64,000 bases of DNA from contig NZ_VUMS01000002.1 in the NCBI RefSeq assembly GCF_009696065.1, positions 124,001-188,000 on the forward strand, read 5' to 3'. The notes beneath the pieces were generated by a model, which saw nothing but the letters and a program-made list of their open reading frames with translations, was not told the origin of the DNA and ran no database searches. This stretch comes from Oliverpabstia intestinalis. GTDB taxonomy: Bacteria > Bacillota > Clostridia > Lachnospirales > Lachnospiraceae. Below, piece after piece: positions 8,940-18,810 of this stretch. The position numbers were made by a program, and so were the translations under genes. Each line of letters opens with the position of its first letter. Position 1 is the first letter of the stretch.

Positions 8940-9731
8940 TCATTGAGGAGAAACGCTGGAGATCCAGTCTTTTGGCGAACAACCGCACTGCTGTTTAAAA
9001 TATCGGCTGAAATGAGACATGTTTCGAAATCCGCAGGAAAGAGCCACTTGTTGGATCGGCAGCGCTTCATTTGTCAGTAGATTTTTGGCCTTGTCAAGAC
9101 GGACCTGTAGCAGGTCGTTGTGTGGGGTACTGTGAAAAAACTGCCGGTAATAAGCGTAGAACTGACTTTTTTCCAGGTTTATCTGATTGCAGAGTTGTTC
9201 GGTTGTCCAGTGTTTTTCATAATGGCGGAGCATCTCCATGCGAAGTGCCTGAAAATCCCGGTACAACCCTTCTTCTTCCGGGTTATGTCGCTGCCCTTTT
9301 TCAAGTCCACGGGCTGCCGTGACCAGAAGCTGGCAGATCAGTGCACTCTGCATTGCTTCCGTATGAGAACCGCGGGTGATGTATTCCTGCTGCAGCTTGC
9401 GGATGATTTCTTCTATTTCTTCCGGATTTTGCGGATAAAATATCTGGTTTTGCGGAAGCTGAAAATATTCTGCCGGATTCTCCTGTGCAACAAAATGAAG
9501 ATAACTGTTCCGGAACTTCTGTACTGCCTGATAGTGCTGCATCTGTCCTGGTGTGTACAGGATGCAGGCATTTTCTCCGGTAATCAGTATACCATTCTCC
9601 TGATAAACTTTCATCGGAGTTTTCAGCAATAAAAACAAATAATCGCCGCTCCCCTGTGGACGGTAGATCCGGTCAGTATCTGGGTTGGAGCGGTTGTATT
9701 CGCAAAACTGTATGGAAATATCTGAAATCAT
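8940..9731 (-). CDS. AraC family transcriptional regulator
   Basis: 263 aa. The N-terminal half (residues 1-140) fits a cupin-like effector-binding domain (PQGSGDYLFLLL, ACILYTPGQMQHYQ). The C-terminal 100 residues hold two helix-turn-helix units: MLRHYEKHWTTEQLCNQINL..SQFYAYYRQFFHSTPHNDL and LTNEALPIQQVALSCGFRNMSHFSRYFKQQCGCSPKDW, the classical AraC/XylS signature. It is transcribed away from the arabinofuranosidase gene with a 170-bp shared intergenic region, so it most likely controls abfA in response to arabinose or a related oligosaccharide. The effector is inferred, not seen. Confidence 0.92.
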   Translation of the reverse strand: MISDISIQFCEYNRSNPDTDRIYRPQGSGDYLFLLLKTPMKVYQENGILITGENACILYTPGQMQHYQAVQKFRNSYLHFVAQENPAEYFQLPQNQIFYPQNPEEIEEIIRKLQQEYITRGSHTEAMQSALICQLLVTAARGLEKGQRHNPEEEGLYRDFQALRMEMLRHYEKHWTTEQLCNQINLEKSQFYAYYRQFFHSTPHNDLLQVRLDKAKNLLTNEALPIQQVALSCGFRNMSHFSRYFKQQCGCSPKDWISSVSPQ

Positions 9732-9834
9732 TACTTCATCACCCTCTCGTATTTTCTACAAAAAGCATACCTGACACCGGAAAAAAAGTCAATTACTTCG
9801 GACAAAAACCTCTGGTATTCTTCCAATGTTCTGT

Positions 9835-9862
9835 TACAATCATAGACAGTACAGACAGTACA
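9835..9862 (+). promoter_or_regulatory. abfA -10 region with tandem 9-bp repeat, likely activator/operator site
   Basis: TACAAT at 9835-9840 is a good -10 hexamer for abfA but no good -35 lies 17 bp upstream, as expected for an activator-dependent promoter. Directly after it GACAGTACA occurs twice in perfect tandem (9845-9853, 9854-9862), followed by TGTC, so GACAGTACATGTC is also an imperfect palindrome. These may be binding half-sites of the divergent AraC regulator or of a repressor. Confidence 0.4.
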
Positions 9863-9883
9863 TGTCGAGAGCACATTATATAA

Positions 9884-11401
<1,518 letters not shown>

Positions 11402-11410
11402 TTTCTTTTA

Positions 11411-11441
11411 AAAATGCTCCTGGAATCCCAGGAGCATTTTT
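11411..11441 (+). terminator. Rho-independent terminator of abfA
   Basis: AAAATGCTCCTGG pairs with CCAGGAGCATTTTT around an AATC loop, 10 nt after the abfA stop. It could also serve the convergent yitT-like gene. Confidence 0.9.
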
Positions 11442-11442
11442 G

Positions 11443-11467
11443 ATAACTGTTCTGTAACTATTCAAAG
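11443..11467 (+). repeat. Recurrent intergenic motif, two partial copies
   Basis: ATAACTGTTC is followed immediately by TGTAACTATTCAAAG, i.e. two head-to-tail variants of the GTWACTRTTCAG core, lying between abfA and the yitT-like gene. Confidence 0.4.
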
Positions 11468-11481
11468 TTCTTGTTATTCTT

Positions 11482-12378
11482 TTATTCTAACGGTTCCTCA
11501 TAGAATCTTCCCGCGATTCCCTCGGATTTGATAATGTTGATAAATGCTTCCGGATCCAGGCTGTGAACCAGTGCAGTCACTTCTTTCACTTCATCTTCTC
11601 CAAGTACTGTGTACAGCATGTCTTTGTCCTCTTTCAGATAGCAGCCCTGAACGGCAAGATGTGTGATTCCATGCCTGGTACATTCCATAATCTTCTGCTC
11701 CAGCATTGCTCCGTGACGGGTGACAATGAACATGGTTGCTTTTTGATCTCTTCTGTGAAGTGTGTTGATCGTCTGTGTGGAAACGAACTGGAAAATGATG
11801 GAATACATCGCAGCTTCAAATCCAAACAGAAAACCTGCGGTCGTAAGTATCACCACATTGATACCAAAAACAAAATTCCAGGACGGTTTATGCAATCTGG
11901 AGGAAAGATAAACCGCAATAAAATCCGTTCCACCGCTGGAAGATTTTCCGAACAAAGCAATCGAGATTGCTGTTCCGTTCAAAATCCCGCCAAATACAGA
12001 CACCAGAAGCGGATCATATGTAATCGGCGTTACCGGGATCAGATCGACCAGAAAAGAGTTCAGTACGATCATCAGTACCGTATATGAGGTAAACTTTTTC
12101 CCGATCATCCGAAAACCGATGATCGCCGGTATCGCATTCAATGCAATATTGATCACCGAATATGGCAATGAAATTCCGAAAAATGTTTCCGCCGTACGCT
12201 GTAACAAAAGTGATAAACCGGTAAATCCTCCCGGAATCAGATTTCCCGCCCGGACGAAAGATTTGATGTTGACAGACATCAGTAACGATGCGAAAAGTAC
12301 GCAGCCTGTCGATATCAGTGGCTGCTTCCATCTTGGGGATGTTCGTACAGTTGCCGGTTGTTGATTTGTAGTTTTCAT
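11482..12378 (-). CDS. YitT family integral membrane protein
   Basis: 298 aa from the preferred start (GGAG six nt upstream of the second ATG). Residues about 20-205 form five or so membrane segments (LISTGCVLFASLLMSVNI, YSVINIALNAIPAIIGF, LLVSVFGGILNGTAISIAL, VFGINVVILTTAGFLFGF) with the family features NLIPGGFTGLSLLL and FGKSSSGGTDFIA. The last 85 residues are the soluble DUF2179 domain (ATMFIVTRHG, GITHLAVQGCYLKEDKDMLYTVL, PEAFINI). Function of YitT proteins is not established; transport has been proposed. Single gene. Confidence 0.9.
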   Translation of the reverse strand: MKTTNQQPATVRTSPRWKQPLISTGCVLFASLLMSVNIKSFVRAGNLIPGGFTGLSLLLQRTAETFFGISLPYSVINIALNAIPAIIGFRMIGKKFTSYTVLMIVLNSFLVDLIPVTPITYDPLLVSVFGGILNGTAISIALFGKSSSGGTDFIAVYLSSRLHKPSWNFVFGINVVILTTAGFLFGFEAAMYSIIFQFVSTQTINTLHRRDQKATMFIVTRHGAMLEQKIMECTRHGITHLAVQGCYLKEDKDMLYTVLGEDEVKEVTALVHSLDPEAFINIIKSEGIAGRFYEEPLE

Positions 12379-12542
12379 TTTGTTCTCCATTATAAAAAAT
12401 TATAAAAAACTATTGTTGCCTTCACTTAAGGAAGTTTTAGCAGCGTGTTCTATTATAGTATAGCTCTTTTGAGATGTTTCATCAATGGGAATTCATTGGA
12501 CTTTATTTGTAGATATCTTCTAACATATCAAGTATATGGCTC

Positions 12543-12656
12543 TCAGGCAGTTCTGTGAACTAATTCCGCAAACTTTTTATATCGTTCGTACATCCTGTCA
12601 TAAATTTCCATATACTCCGCATTTGGCAAATCACCGGGTTTTGGCTCTTGTTTAAA
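12543..12656 (-). pseudogene. Possible C-terminal remnant of an FGGY-type carbohydrate kinase
   Basis: In the frame one step away from the upstream AAA-ATPase fragment, a 37-codon stretch reads FKQEPKPGDLPNAEYMEIYD then RMYERYKKFAELVHRTA and stops. The pattern P-x-x-E-x-x-x-x-Y-D-x-M-Y-x-x-Y-x-x-x resembles the extreme C-terminus of xylulokinase/ribulokinase-type proteins. It has no start or body of its own and overlaps the end of the AAA fragment, so it is read as the far side of a deletion junction near 12640-12660. Assignment rests on a short match only. Confidence 0.4.
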
Positions 12657-13093
12657 GAAATCAATTCGCGATACATTTCTTTATTGTCATCATCCAGTTT
12701 ATTACTTTCCAGTAAGAATTTAAACCGTCTGGCTTCTGCTGCAATCAATTCTGCAAGATTGAGTCTGGCTTCTTCAAATGTGGTTCCGTCCACACCTTTT
12801 AATGTAAGAAACACAACCGGGAACTTGCCCATATATTCTTCGCAGAATTGCTTATTCTGTGAAATATAAAGACCATCAAACAATGTCTTATCTGCACCTA
12901 TTTCAAAAAAGTAGCGGAGCATACTCATATTTAATGTCTTCCCGAAACGGCGCGGTCGTGTAAAAAGATTAACCTTTCCCCAGCTATCAAGTAGCTGTTC
13001 AATCAGTCTTGTCTTATCAACGTAGTAAAAACCCTGTCGGCGAATTTCCCTAAAATCTTCGATTCCAACAGGAAGCTTCAACACTATTGCCAT
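12560..13093 (-). pseudogene. Truncated AAA-ATPase-like protein (AAA-ATPase_like/PD-DEXK family)
   Basis: 177 codons starting MAIVLKLPVGIEDFREIRRQ with a good RBS (AAAGGAG). Signatures of the AAA-ATPase-like family common in gut Firmicutes and Bacteroidetes are plain: GFYYVDKTRLIEQLL, FTRPRRFGKTLNMSMLRYFF (Walker A-like), PVVFLTLKGV. Full members are roughly 500-580 aa and carry a later Walker B (LIDEYD) and a C-terminal nuclease-like domain; here the match ends after ISLNKSQ and about 22 unrelated residues follow before a stop. The rest of the gene is missing, so this is a 3'-truncated pseudogene. Intact family members are often variable, mobile-element-like genes. Confidence 0.85.
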
Positions 13094-13264
13094 TTTTTCA
13101 TGCTCCTTTCCGAAGCTATACTACTGGAACGGAAGATACTCTGCCCCAATGTACTTTGATTTTACCATCTAACAGGCCAAATAACAAGTTGATACCCCGG
13201 CACTGTTTTACAGACTAATATTATTATTTTACAGTTAAGCGACAACCTCTATCATACAAGCAAA

Positions 13265-13311
13265 AAAGTGAGCATACACCACGACAAAATAATCGGTATA
13301 TGCTCGCTTAT
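13265..13311 (-). terminator. Rho-independent terminator of the Na+:amino acid symporter gene
   Basis: On the minus strand AAGCGAGCATATACC pairs with GGTGTATGCTCACTT, followed by a T-run, about 20 nt after the stop. Confidence 0.75.
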
Positions 13312-13331
13312 TTACTCATCATCATCTTTTG

Positions 13332-14714
13332 CTATTTTTTAATCACCGGAATCTCCGTATCATCTTTCGCGTCCAGGTCATCCAGGTATTTTTTCGTTTC
13401 TTTCACAATAACCGGGGAAAGGAGCAGTACGGCGATCAGGTTCGGGATTGCCATCAGGGCGTTCAGGATATCGGCGATGTCCCATACTACATCAAGGGCT
13501 ACTACCGGGGCGATCACAGCTACGGCGATATATAACACACGATAAGGAATCAGTCCCTTTTTCCCTGCAAAGTATTCCACACAACGTTCCCCATAATATG
13601 CCCATCCAAGGATCGTAGAGAATGCGAAGGAAACGATTCCAACGACAAGGATCAAAGGTCCGATGATCGGAATCTGATCGAAGGCAAGGGAGGTCAGTAC
13701 ACCGCCATCGGTGATCTCATTGGCATTGATAGCCGGGTTTTTCATAATCGTAGAAACCAGTACCAGACCGGTCATCAGACATACGACTACAGTATCCCAG
13801 AAAGTTCCGGTGGAGGATACCAGTGCCTGGCGTACAGGGTTTCGAGTCTGTGCTGCCGCTGCGGCAATCGGTGCAGAACCCATACCGGATTCATTGGAAA
13901 ACAGTCCACGGGCAACTCCGTAACGCATCGCCATCATGATACCGCTTCCTACCAGACCGCCGGCTGCTGCCCCCGGTTGGAATGCCAGGCGACAGATAGT
14001 TGTGATTGCAGGTATGATATAGTCATAATTAATTCCAAGAATCACGATACAGCCAAGCACATAGAAAAGTGCCATAAACGGAACCAGTCGTTCACAGACC
14101 CTTGCGATGCTTTTGATTCCACCAAAGATGACAACTGCTGTCAGAACGCCAATGATGATTCCGACAACTGCTTTATTGATGTGTAGATTCTCATTGCAGA
14201 CAGTAGCGATGGCGTTAACCTGTGTGGCACATCCGATACCGAACGAAGCAAACCCGGCAAATACAGCAAAGATCAGCCCCAGCCACCGCATATGCAAACC
14301 GCGTTCCAGTGCGTACATGGCACCACCCTGCATTCGTCCATCTTCGGTTTTGACACGATATTTTACTGCCATCAGTGATTCACTGTATTTCGTCGCGATA
14401 CCGAACACACCGGTAAGCCAGCACCATAAAACGGCACCAGGACCACCTAAGGCAACGGCAGTTCCCACACCGATAATATTTCCGGTTCCGATCGTAGATG
14501 CCAGCGCAGTGGCAAGTGCTCCGAACTGACTGACTTCACCGTCTGCATCCGGTTCTTTGGATACAGAAAGCTTGATTCCTTTTGTGATTGTTTTTCTCTG
14601 GATAAACCCGGTTCGGACGGTCATGAAAAGATGAGTTCCGAGAAGTAACAGAATCATCCCCCAGCCCCAGACTTTTCCGTCCACCCAGGTTACCAGTTGA
14701 CTGAACTTTTCCAT
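13332..14714 (-). CDS. Sodium:alanine/glycine symporter (AGCS family)
   Basis: 460 aa from MEKFSQLVTWVDGKVWGWG, chosen because GGGAG lies 8 nt upstream; an earlier ATG lacks an RBS. Integral membrane protein with about ten hydrophobic segments and the AGCS signatures GALATALASTIGTGNIIGV, GGPGAVLWCWLTGVFG, and LFSNESGMGSAPIAAAAAQT. It should import alanine or glycine with Na+. It has its own terminator and a 340-bp upstream region in which I saw no convincing glycine riboswitch or promoter. Substrate between alanine and glycine cannot be settled from sequence. Confidence 0.95.
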   Translation of the reverse strand: MEKFSQLVTWVDGKVWGWGMILLLLGTHLFMTVRTGFIQRKTITKGIKLSVSKEPDADGEVSQFGALATALASTIGTGNIIGVGTAVALGGPGAVLWCWLTGVFGIATKYSESLMAVKYRVKTEDGRMQGGAMYALERGLHMRWLGLIFAVFAGFASFGIGCATQVNAIATVCNENLHINKAVVGIIIGVLTAVVIFGGIKSIARVCERLVPFMALFYVLGCIVILGINYDYIIPAITTICRLAFQPGAAAGGLVGSGIMMAMRYGVARGLFSNESGMGSAPIAAAAAQTRNPVRQALVSSTGTFWDTVVVCLMTGLVLVSTIMKNPAINANEITDGGVLTSLAFDQIPIIGPLILVVGIVSFAFSTILGWAYYGERCVEYFAGKKGLIPYRVLYIAVAVIAPVVALDVVWDIADILNALMAIPNLIAVLLLSPVIVKETKKYLDDLDAKDDTEIPVIKK

Positions 14715-14933
14715 ATGTTTGTTCTCCCTTCTGTGGTGTAGATATGTAAATCTCATAAATATTTCGTATCTTCATAGTTGCTGAGCGTTTAAAAGGATTC
14801 TGTATGTTTTCCAGGTGCTCTGATTCCTGTACAGGATATATCAGTTTATGGCATATAGCGGAATATTATGCCGGCAATAAGATAACATAGGCTTCGCGAT
14901 CTTGATATGCAGGAAGATACTTTCCTGTATATC

Positions 14934-14968
14934 GAAAAAAGGCAGACACCCTCTCGGATGTCCGCCCT
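14934..14968 (-). terminator. Rho-independent terminator of the 15057-16652 gene
   Basis: Minus strand GGGCGGACATCC pairs with GGGTGTCTGCC over a GAGA loop and is followed by TTTTTT. The remainder of the 14715-15056 stretch shows nothing else recognisable. Confidence 0.85.
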
Positions 14969-15056
14969 TGGACTTACATATCTCATCTGTATTTTGTTTA
15001 TCAGTTGATTTTTCTTATTATATCATGAAACTCTTTTGCTGCCAAGTGAAAATTTT

Positions 15057-16652
15057 CTACTCCAGGTTCAATACCGTACAAACCGGAGTTCCTTCCAGGT
15101 ATTCTACGGTAACCGTGTCTCCCTCCTGCAATGTTACGACCTGCAGATAATCCTGAACCGGGACATCGAAGATCTCGGAATGTCCATTTAATACCAGGTA
15201 GAAATGGGAATTGCCGTCGATAACGCTCTGCGCGATCCGCTGGATCGTTCCGGTGACAGTTTTGAAATCGCTCTCATTTCCGGCAGTAATTCCACTGGTA
15301 TTCAGGAGTTTCACATAAGCGTCCTGGCAGGCGGATACGGTATCTCCGATGGCAACATTCTGGTATTTCTGGATATTTACCATCGCGTATTTTTTTACCA
15401 GTCCGGCACCGTCTTTCAATGCCATAAAGTATGTTGGTTCATTGGAAATATTCAGAAGGATCGGGAAAGTTGCCTTGTACCCAAGGTTCTGAACCTGCCC
15501 TTCCGCGGATCCCATCGCCGAATACTCTTCTGCTCCGTTTACCTTATAATATCGTGTCTCTCTGGTACGTTGATTGATCAGAACAAATCCTACGTTGGAC
15601 TGATCTCCGCTGACAGAAGTTACACCGGTGTATACCCATACATCGTCTTCCATCGCCATGTAATTATATCCGTCTGTAGATTTCAGACAGCCTTTCTGTC
15701 CGAAGATGCTGTTGATATAACCGTTCACCAGTGTTCCATAGTAATTATACTGTTGAATCAGAAGATCTGCCGGATTGGCACGGTCTACCCATTCCGGACA
15801 GTCTTTTAACGTGTAATCCTGGCACTCTCCTGTCTGGGCATTACACAGGACAACTCTGCCGATTGTTGCACCACCAAAAAGTCCAATTGTATACTTCCGC
15901 ACTGGGCAGACCCAGTAAGGAGTGCCATTATCGTCAATCTCGAAACTTAACTGATCGAAGATGTAGGTTGGATAATGAAAACGCAGATGGCGATAAATAT
16001 TCCGGTTCAGATATTCTGCCTCGGAATAACGGATTGGTTTGTCCAGTTTTACCAGCGAGGTATCCTGTGTCGTCATATCGATCATAATATACGCCGGGAT
16101 TCCCTGTGACTGGTTGGTCAGCCATTTGATCGGGCTTGCGTAGACCAGTGGAGTCACGCGAACCGGTTTTTCCTGATAATTGATCTGCGAATACAGATCG
16201 CTGACCTCAAACTGAGAAACCATATCTACCATACTTCCCATTTTTCGGTTTCCAAGAATCATCGCACTGTCTTTGTCAAGCAACGGAATCTGACTGAAAT
16301 TCACCGGCTGGATATCTTCCGAAAAGTCGCGTTCCTCGATGGTCAGCAGATTTCGATACTGTTTTGCGTTTACGATGGGGGAAGATAAGATGCTTCCTGC
16401 TGCAAATACAAGCAGTACAGCCATCATTACGATGCCTCCGATTTTCAGAAACTTGCTGCTTTTCACCTCACGGATGCTGGTAAACTTCTTTTTAGCTGCA
16501 TAAGCTGCCAGAATCAATACGAGTACAAACAGGATAAAAATCCAGATTCCCGTAGAATGAATGTTGATCGCCGGGATTGTTGCATAATAATAAATCCCCG
16601 CAAGAACGATCACCAGCAGCACTAGAAGCGCTTTGATTTTTCCTTTTTTCAT
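15057..16652 (-). CDS. Membrane-anchored protein of unknown function
   Basis: 531 aa from MKKGKIKALLVLLVIVLAG (GGAG 10 nt upstream; a start 29 codons earlier has no RBS). Three hydrophobic segments at the N-terminus (about residues 8-25, 32-52 and 67-88) are followed by a large domain of about 430 residues that should lie outside the membrane. Recurring features of that domain are YPTYIFDQLSFEIDDNGTPYWVCP, GGATIGRVVLCNAQTGECQ and WVYTGVTSVSGDQSNVGFVLINQR; the composition suggests beta-rich repeats. The C-terminal 90 residues (GTIQRIAQSVIDGNSHFYLVL, GDTVTVEYL) look like a small OB-like unit. I recognise it only as a conserved Clostridia hypothetical. Monocistronic. Confidence 0.85.
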   Translation of the reverse strand: MKKGKIKALLVLLVIVLAGIYYYATIPAINIHSTGIWIFILFVLVLILAAYAAKKKFTSIREVKSSKFLKIGGIVMMAVLLVFAAGSILSSPIVNAKQYRNLLTIEERDFSEDIQPVNFSQIPLLDKDSAMILGNRKMGSMVDMVSQFEVSDLYSQINYQEKPVRVTPLVYASPIKWLTNQSQGIPAYIMIDMTTQDTSLVKLDKPIRYSEAEYLNRNIYRHLRFHYPTYIFDQLSFEIDDNGTPYWVCPVRKYTIGLFGGATIGRVVLCNAQTGECQDYTLKDCPEWVDRANPADLLIQQYNYYGTLVNGYINSIFGQKGCLKSTDGYNYMAMEDDVWVYTGVTSVSGDQSNVGFVLINQRTRETRYYKVNGAEEYSAMGSAEGQVQNLGYKATFPILLNISNEPTYFMALKDGAGLVKKYAMVNIQKYQNVAIGDTVSACQDAYVKLLNTSGITAGNESDFKTVTGTIQRIAQSVIDGNSHFYLVLNGHSEIFDVPVQDYLQVVTLQEGDTVTVEYLEGTPVCTVLNLE

Positions 16653-16842
16653 ATTGTCTGCTCTCCTCTTTGGAACTGTTGTTTTTTGTACTATATCAGT
16701 ATACGCTGTTTTTCGCAAGTATAACCCACAAGAATTCACGAATTCTTAAGAAAACCGCGGTCACAGGAAGTATAAAAATATCCGAAAGTAAACCAGTTGT
16801 CAAATAGCCGATTCACTTTCGGATTAAGTATCTCGATTTGTT

Positions 16843-17442
16843 TTACAGAGATTCACACTCCGCATTAATCGTATCTTCGGTTGATTTCATTGCTTCCATT
16901 GTCATCGTCAGCAGTTTTTCCAGTTCCCAGCCGAGCTGATCGGCTCCGCGCTGGATGACTTCTCTGGAGCATCCTGCAGCGAATCCTTTGCTTTTATATT
17001 TTTTCTTTAAGGATTTCAGTTCCATGTCTTTTGTACTTTTGGAAGGACGCATCAGCGCTGCCGCCCAGATCAGTCCGGTCAGTTCATCGGCTGCAAACAG
17101 TACTTTTTCCATCTCATGTTCCGGTGCTACATCAAGAGTAGCACCACATCCGATCGTGATACCATATCCATGGGAAACTACACTGTGGATGATATCTTCA
17201 CCAACGCCTCCCTCTCTTAAAAGTTCCGGTGCTTTCAGGCAGTGCTCTTCCGGATACTGTTCAAAATCAATATCATGCAGAAGTCCTACGATACCCCAGT
17301 ATTCTGCGTCTTCAGCATATCCAAGTTCGTTAGCATACCATTTCATTACAGCTTCCACGGTAAATGCATGCTGCAGATGAAACGGATCCTGATTGTATCT
17401 TTTTAATAATGCCAGTGCATCTTCTCTTGCTATATATTCCAT
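16843..17442 (-). CDS. HD domain phosphohydrolase
   Basis: 199 aa from MEYIAREDALALLKRY with AGGAG 7 nt upstream. The HD pattern is present: H in LQHAFTVEAVMKW, the HD pair in GIVGLLHDIDFEQ, a further H in HSVVSHGYGI, and a late D in LFAADELTGLI, consistent with a metal-dependent phosphohydrolase. The substrate is unknown; family members act on nucleotides or other phosphate esters. It lies just downstream of the RelA/SpoT-like cassette on the same strand, but more than 160 bp separate them, so a shared transcript is uncertain. Confidence 0.88.
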   Translation of the reverse strand: MEYIAREDALALLKRYNQDPFHLQHAFTVEAVMKWYANELGYAEDAEYWGIVGLLHDIDFEQYPEEHCLKAPELLREGGVGEDIIHSVVSHGYGITIGCGATLDVAPEHEMEKVLFAADELTGLIWAAALMRPSKSTKDMELKSLKKKYKSKGFAAGCSREVIQRGADQLGWELEKLLTMTMEAMKSTEDTINAECESL

Positions 17443-17607
17443 ATTTCTTTCTCCTGTCCGGTGTGCACTGCGCCTGAAACACACCATTTGTAATTCATAG
17501 ATTTCTTAAAAATATTTTTGAAATGATTTCACGCATAAATGCATTATAACACGAAATCGCTTCAAAAACAGAAGCTTTTTCACACAATACCTTTGTGGGT
17601 ATATATA

Positions 17608-17838
17608 TCAGGAAAAACTGTTTTTCACTTCCTGTGCAAAATGATCCGGCGTATCCATAAAGCAAAACGGTTCATACTCCGTATATGCAGATGGACGGCT
17701 GACAGTAAGCAGCTGTATTTCTTCACCGGGAAGATCCGAGAGAAGTTTCTGCTTTAATTTTGCCAGTTCTTTTCCATGCATCATTTGGATCGCCAGACTG
17801 CTACCACCCTTATTATTTTTCGCAATCAGATAACACAT
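17608..17838 (-). CDS. Small protein of unknown function, third gene of the XRE-RelA/SpoT cassette
   Basis: 76 aa starting MCYLIAKNNKGGSSLAIQMM. The start is set by AGGAGG 9 nt upstream, inside the end of the RelA/SpoT-like gene, which it overlaps by 26 bp; this implies translational coupling. Features: conserved-looking MCYLIAK start, HGKELAKLKQKL, and QLLTVSRPSAYTEYEPF. It resembles a small Clostridia-specific protein family (possibly DUF6718; not verified). Candidate antitoxin, toxin accessory or unrelated passenger; no known fold is evident. Confidence 0.72.
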   Translation of the reverse strand: MCYLIAKNNKGGSSLAIQMMHGKELAKLKQKLLSDLPGEEIQLLTVSRPSAYTEYEPFCFMDTPDHFAQEVKNSFS

Positions 17839-18436
17839 CCCGAAGTACCTCCTCACATTCACATTCTGTTCGGATTCTTCCTCTCTCATACTCTCTTCGC
17901 AGGGTGATTCCTACATTTGCCGGATGATGTTTACTCCATACATATTTATGCAGCCAGTTGTTCATCTGACGGTCATAGTAGGTATTATATTGAATCTCGA
18001 TCGGGTAATGTCGGTGGCCATACTGATAATAGATATACACACCACGGTATCCGTCATCGTGTGTTTTCCCGTTGGACATGTCTGCAACGGAAATATTCTT
18101 TGCTTCTCTCAGACGTAAAATTTCCTCGTAATTATCGCATAATGTCCGAAAACCGAGGATATCGTTAAATACCCGCTCTACCCGGCTTTCCCCGGATGCC
18201 CGTTGATATTTCCGCAGGATCGCCTGAAGACTTTTAATGCGGTAATCAATCGGAAGTCCGGATAAAATATCACTGGAATCATACCAGACGACGATATTTT
18301 TCAGTTCTTCTGTAAGAAACGCTTCATCCAGACAGCTGATTGCCTGAGCCAGGTTCTCTTCCAGTCTGGTTCGAAAGGACAACTTTCGCAGCAGGGCAAA
18401 AGACAGTCCGTCTTTCTTCAAAATATCTTCTACCAT
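17813..18436 (-). CDS. RelA/SpoT-like nucleotidyltransferase, candidate toxSAS toxin
   Basis: 207-aa single-domain protein of the (p)ppGpp synthetase fold. Visible elements: LPIDYRIKSLQAILRKYQ (nucleotide-binding basic region), SRVERVFNDILGFRTL with D92 (metal ligand position) and R97, DDGYRGVYIYYQ with Y130 (G-loop position), and YPIEIQYNT with E147 (catalytic acid position). There is no HD hydrolase domain and no ACT/TGS domain, as in small alarmone synthetases. Stand-alone members encoded beside a small antitoxin are toxSAS toxins, which make toxic alarmones or pyrophosphorylate tRNA 3' ends. The upstream XRE gene ends 16 bp earlier and a 76-aa gene overlaps the 3' end, forming a compact cassette. 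A housekeeping SAS is the alternative. Confidence 0.82.
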   Translation of the reverse strand: MVEDILKKDGLSFALLRKLSFRTRLEENLAQAISCLDEAFLTEELKNIVVWYDSSDILSGLPIDYRIKSLQAILRKYQRASGESRVERVFNDILGFRTLCDNYEEILRLREAKNISVADMSNGKTHDDGYRGVYIYYQYGHRHYPIEIQYNTYYDRQMNNWLHKYVWSKHHPANVGITLRREYERGRIRTECECEEVLRDVLSDCEK

Positions 18437-18452
18437 TGCTACTGCCCCCTGA

Positions 18453-18713
18453 TTAATCTTCCAGAGTAACTTTCACTTTTTTACCCATAGCTCCGGCAAT
18501 CTTTACCAGGAATTCCAGACTGGGGTTGTAATTTCCGCTTTCAAAACGGGTGATGTTCGGCTGAGAGATACCGGCACGTTTTCCAAGTTCACTCTGTGTC
18601 AGTCCCAGTTCTTTGCGGTACTGTTTGTAAATGTCGACGGTTCGCTGAATCGTCACTTTCTGCTGAGTTTCCAAAAGAATTTTTTCTCCGTTTTCCATAA
18701 TGATATAATCCAT
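18453..18713 (-). CDS. XRE family transcriptional regulator, candidate antitoxin
   Basis: 86 aa. Residues 33-82 form a Cro/C1-type helix-turn-helix (ELGLTQSELGKRAGISQPNI, TRFESGNYNPSLEFLVKIAG). The N-terminal 30 residues (MDYIIMENGEKILLETQQKV) could be a partner-binding arm, as in HigA-like antitoxins. It is the first gene of the cassette with the RelA/SpoT-like protein. The promoter region holds a perfect 9-bp inverted repeat, one arm lying in the -10/-35 spacer, which suggests autoregulation by this protein. Confidence 0.88.
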   Translation of the reverse strand: MDYIIMENGEKILLETQQKVTIQRTVDIYKQYRKELGLTQSELGKRAGISQPNITRFESGNYNPSLEFLVKIAGAMGKKVKVTLED

Positions 18714-18742
18714 TTTTTCACTTTCCTTTCATGTTTTTATCA

Positions 18743-18791
18743 ATACCGTATGTGATATTCATATGATAACCTATACGGTATGAAATGTCAA
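18743..18791 (-). promoter_or_regulatory. Promoter with embedded operator of the XRE-RelA/SpoT cassette
   Basis: Minus strand TTGACA (18786-18791), 17-bp spacer, TATCAT (18763-18768). The arms ATACGGTAT (18773-18781, in the spacer) and ATACCGTAT (18743-18751, downstream of the -10) are perfect inverted copies, spaced 21 bp apart, about two helical turns. Each arm is itself nearly palindromic. This is the geometry of a self-repressed toxin-antitoxin promoter. Confidence 0.72.
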
Positions 18792-18810
18792 TAGTAATAC
18801 GATACAAAAT

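Noticed and set aside
14715-14890. Glycine riboswitch before the Na+:alanine/glycine symporter gene
   Set aside because: I looked for the paired GGAGAG/CCGAAGG-type cores and did not find them.
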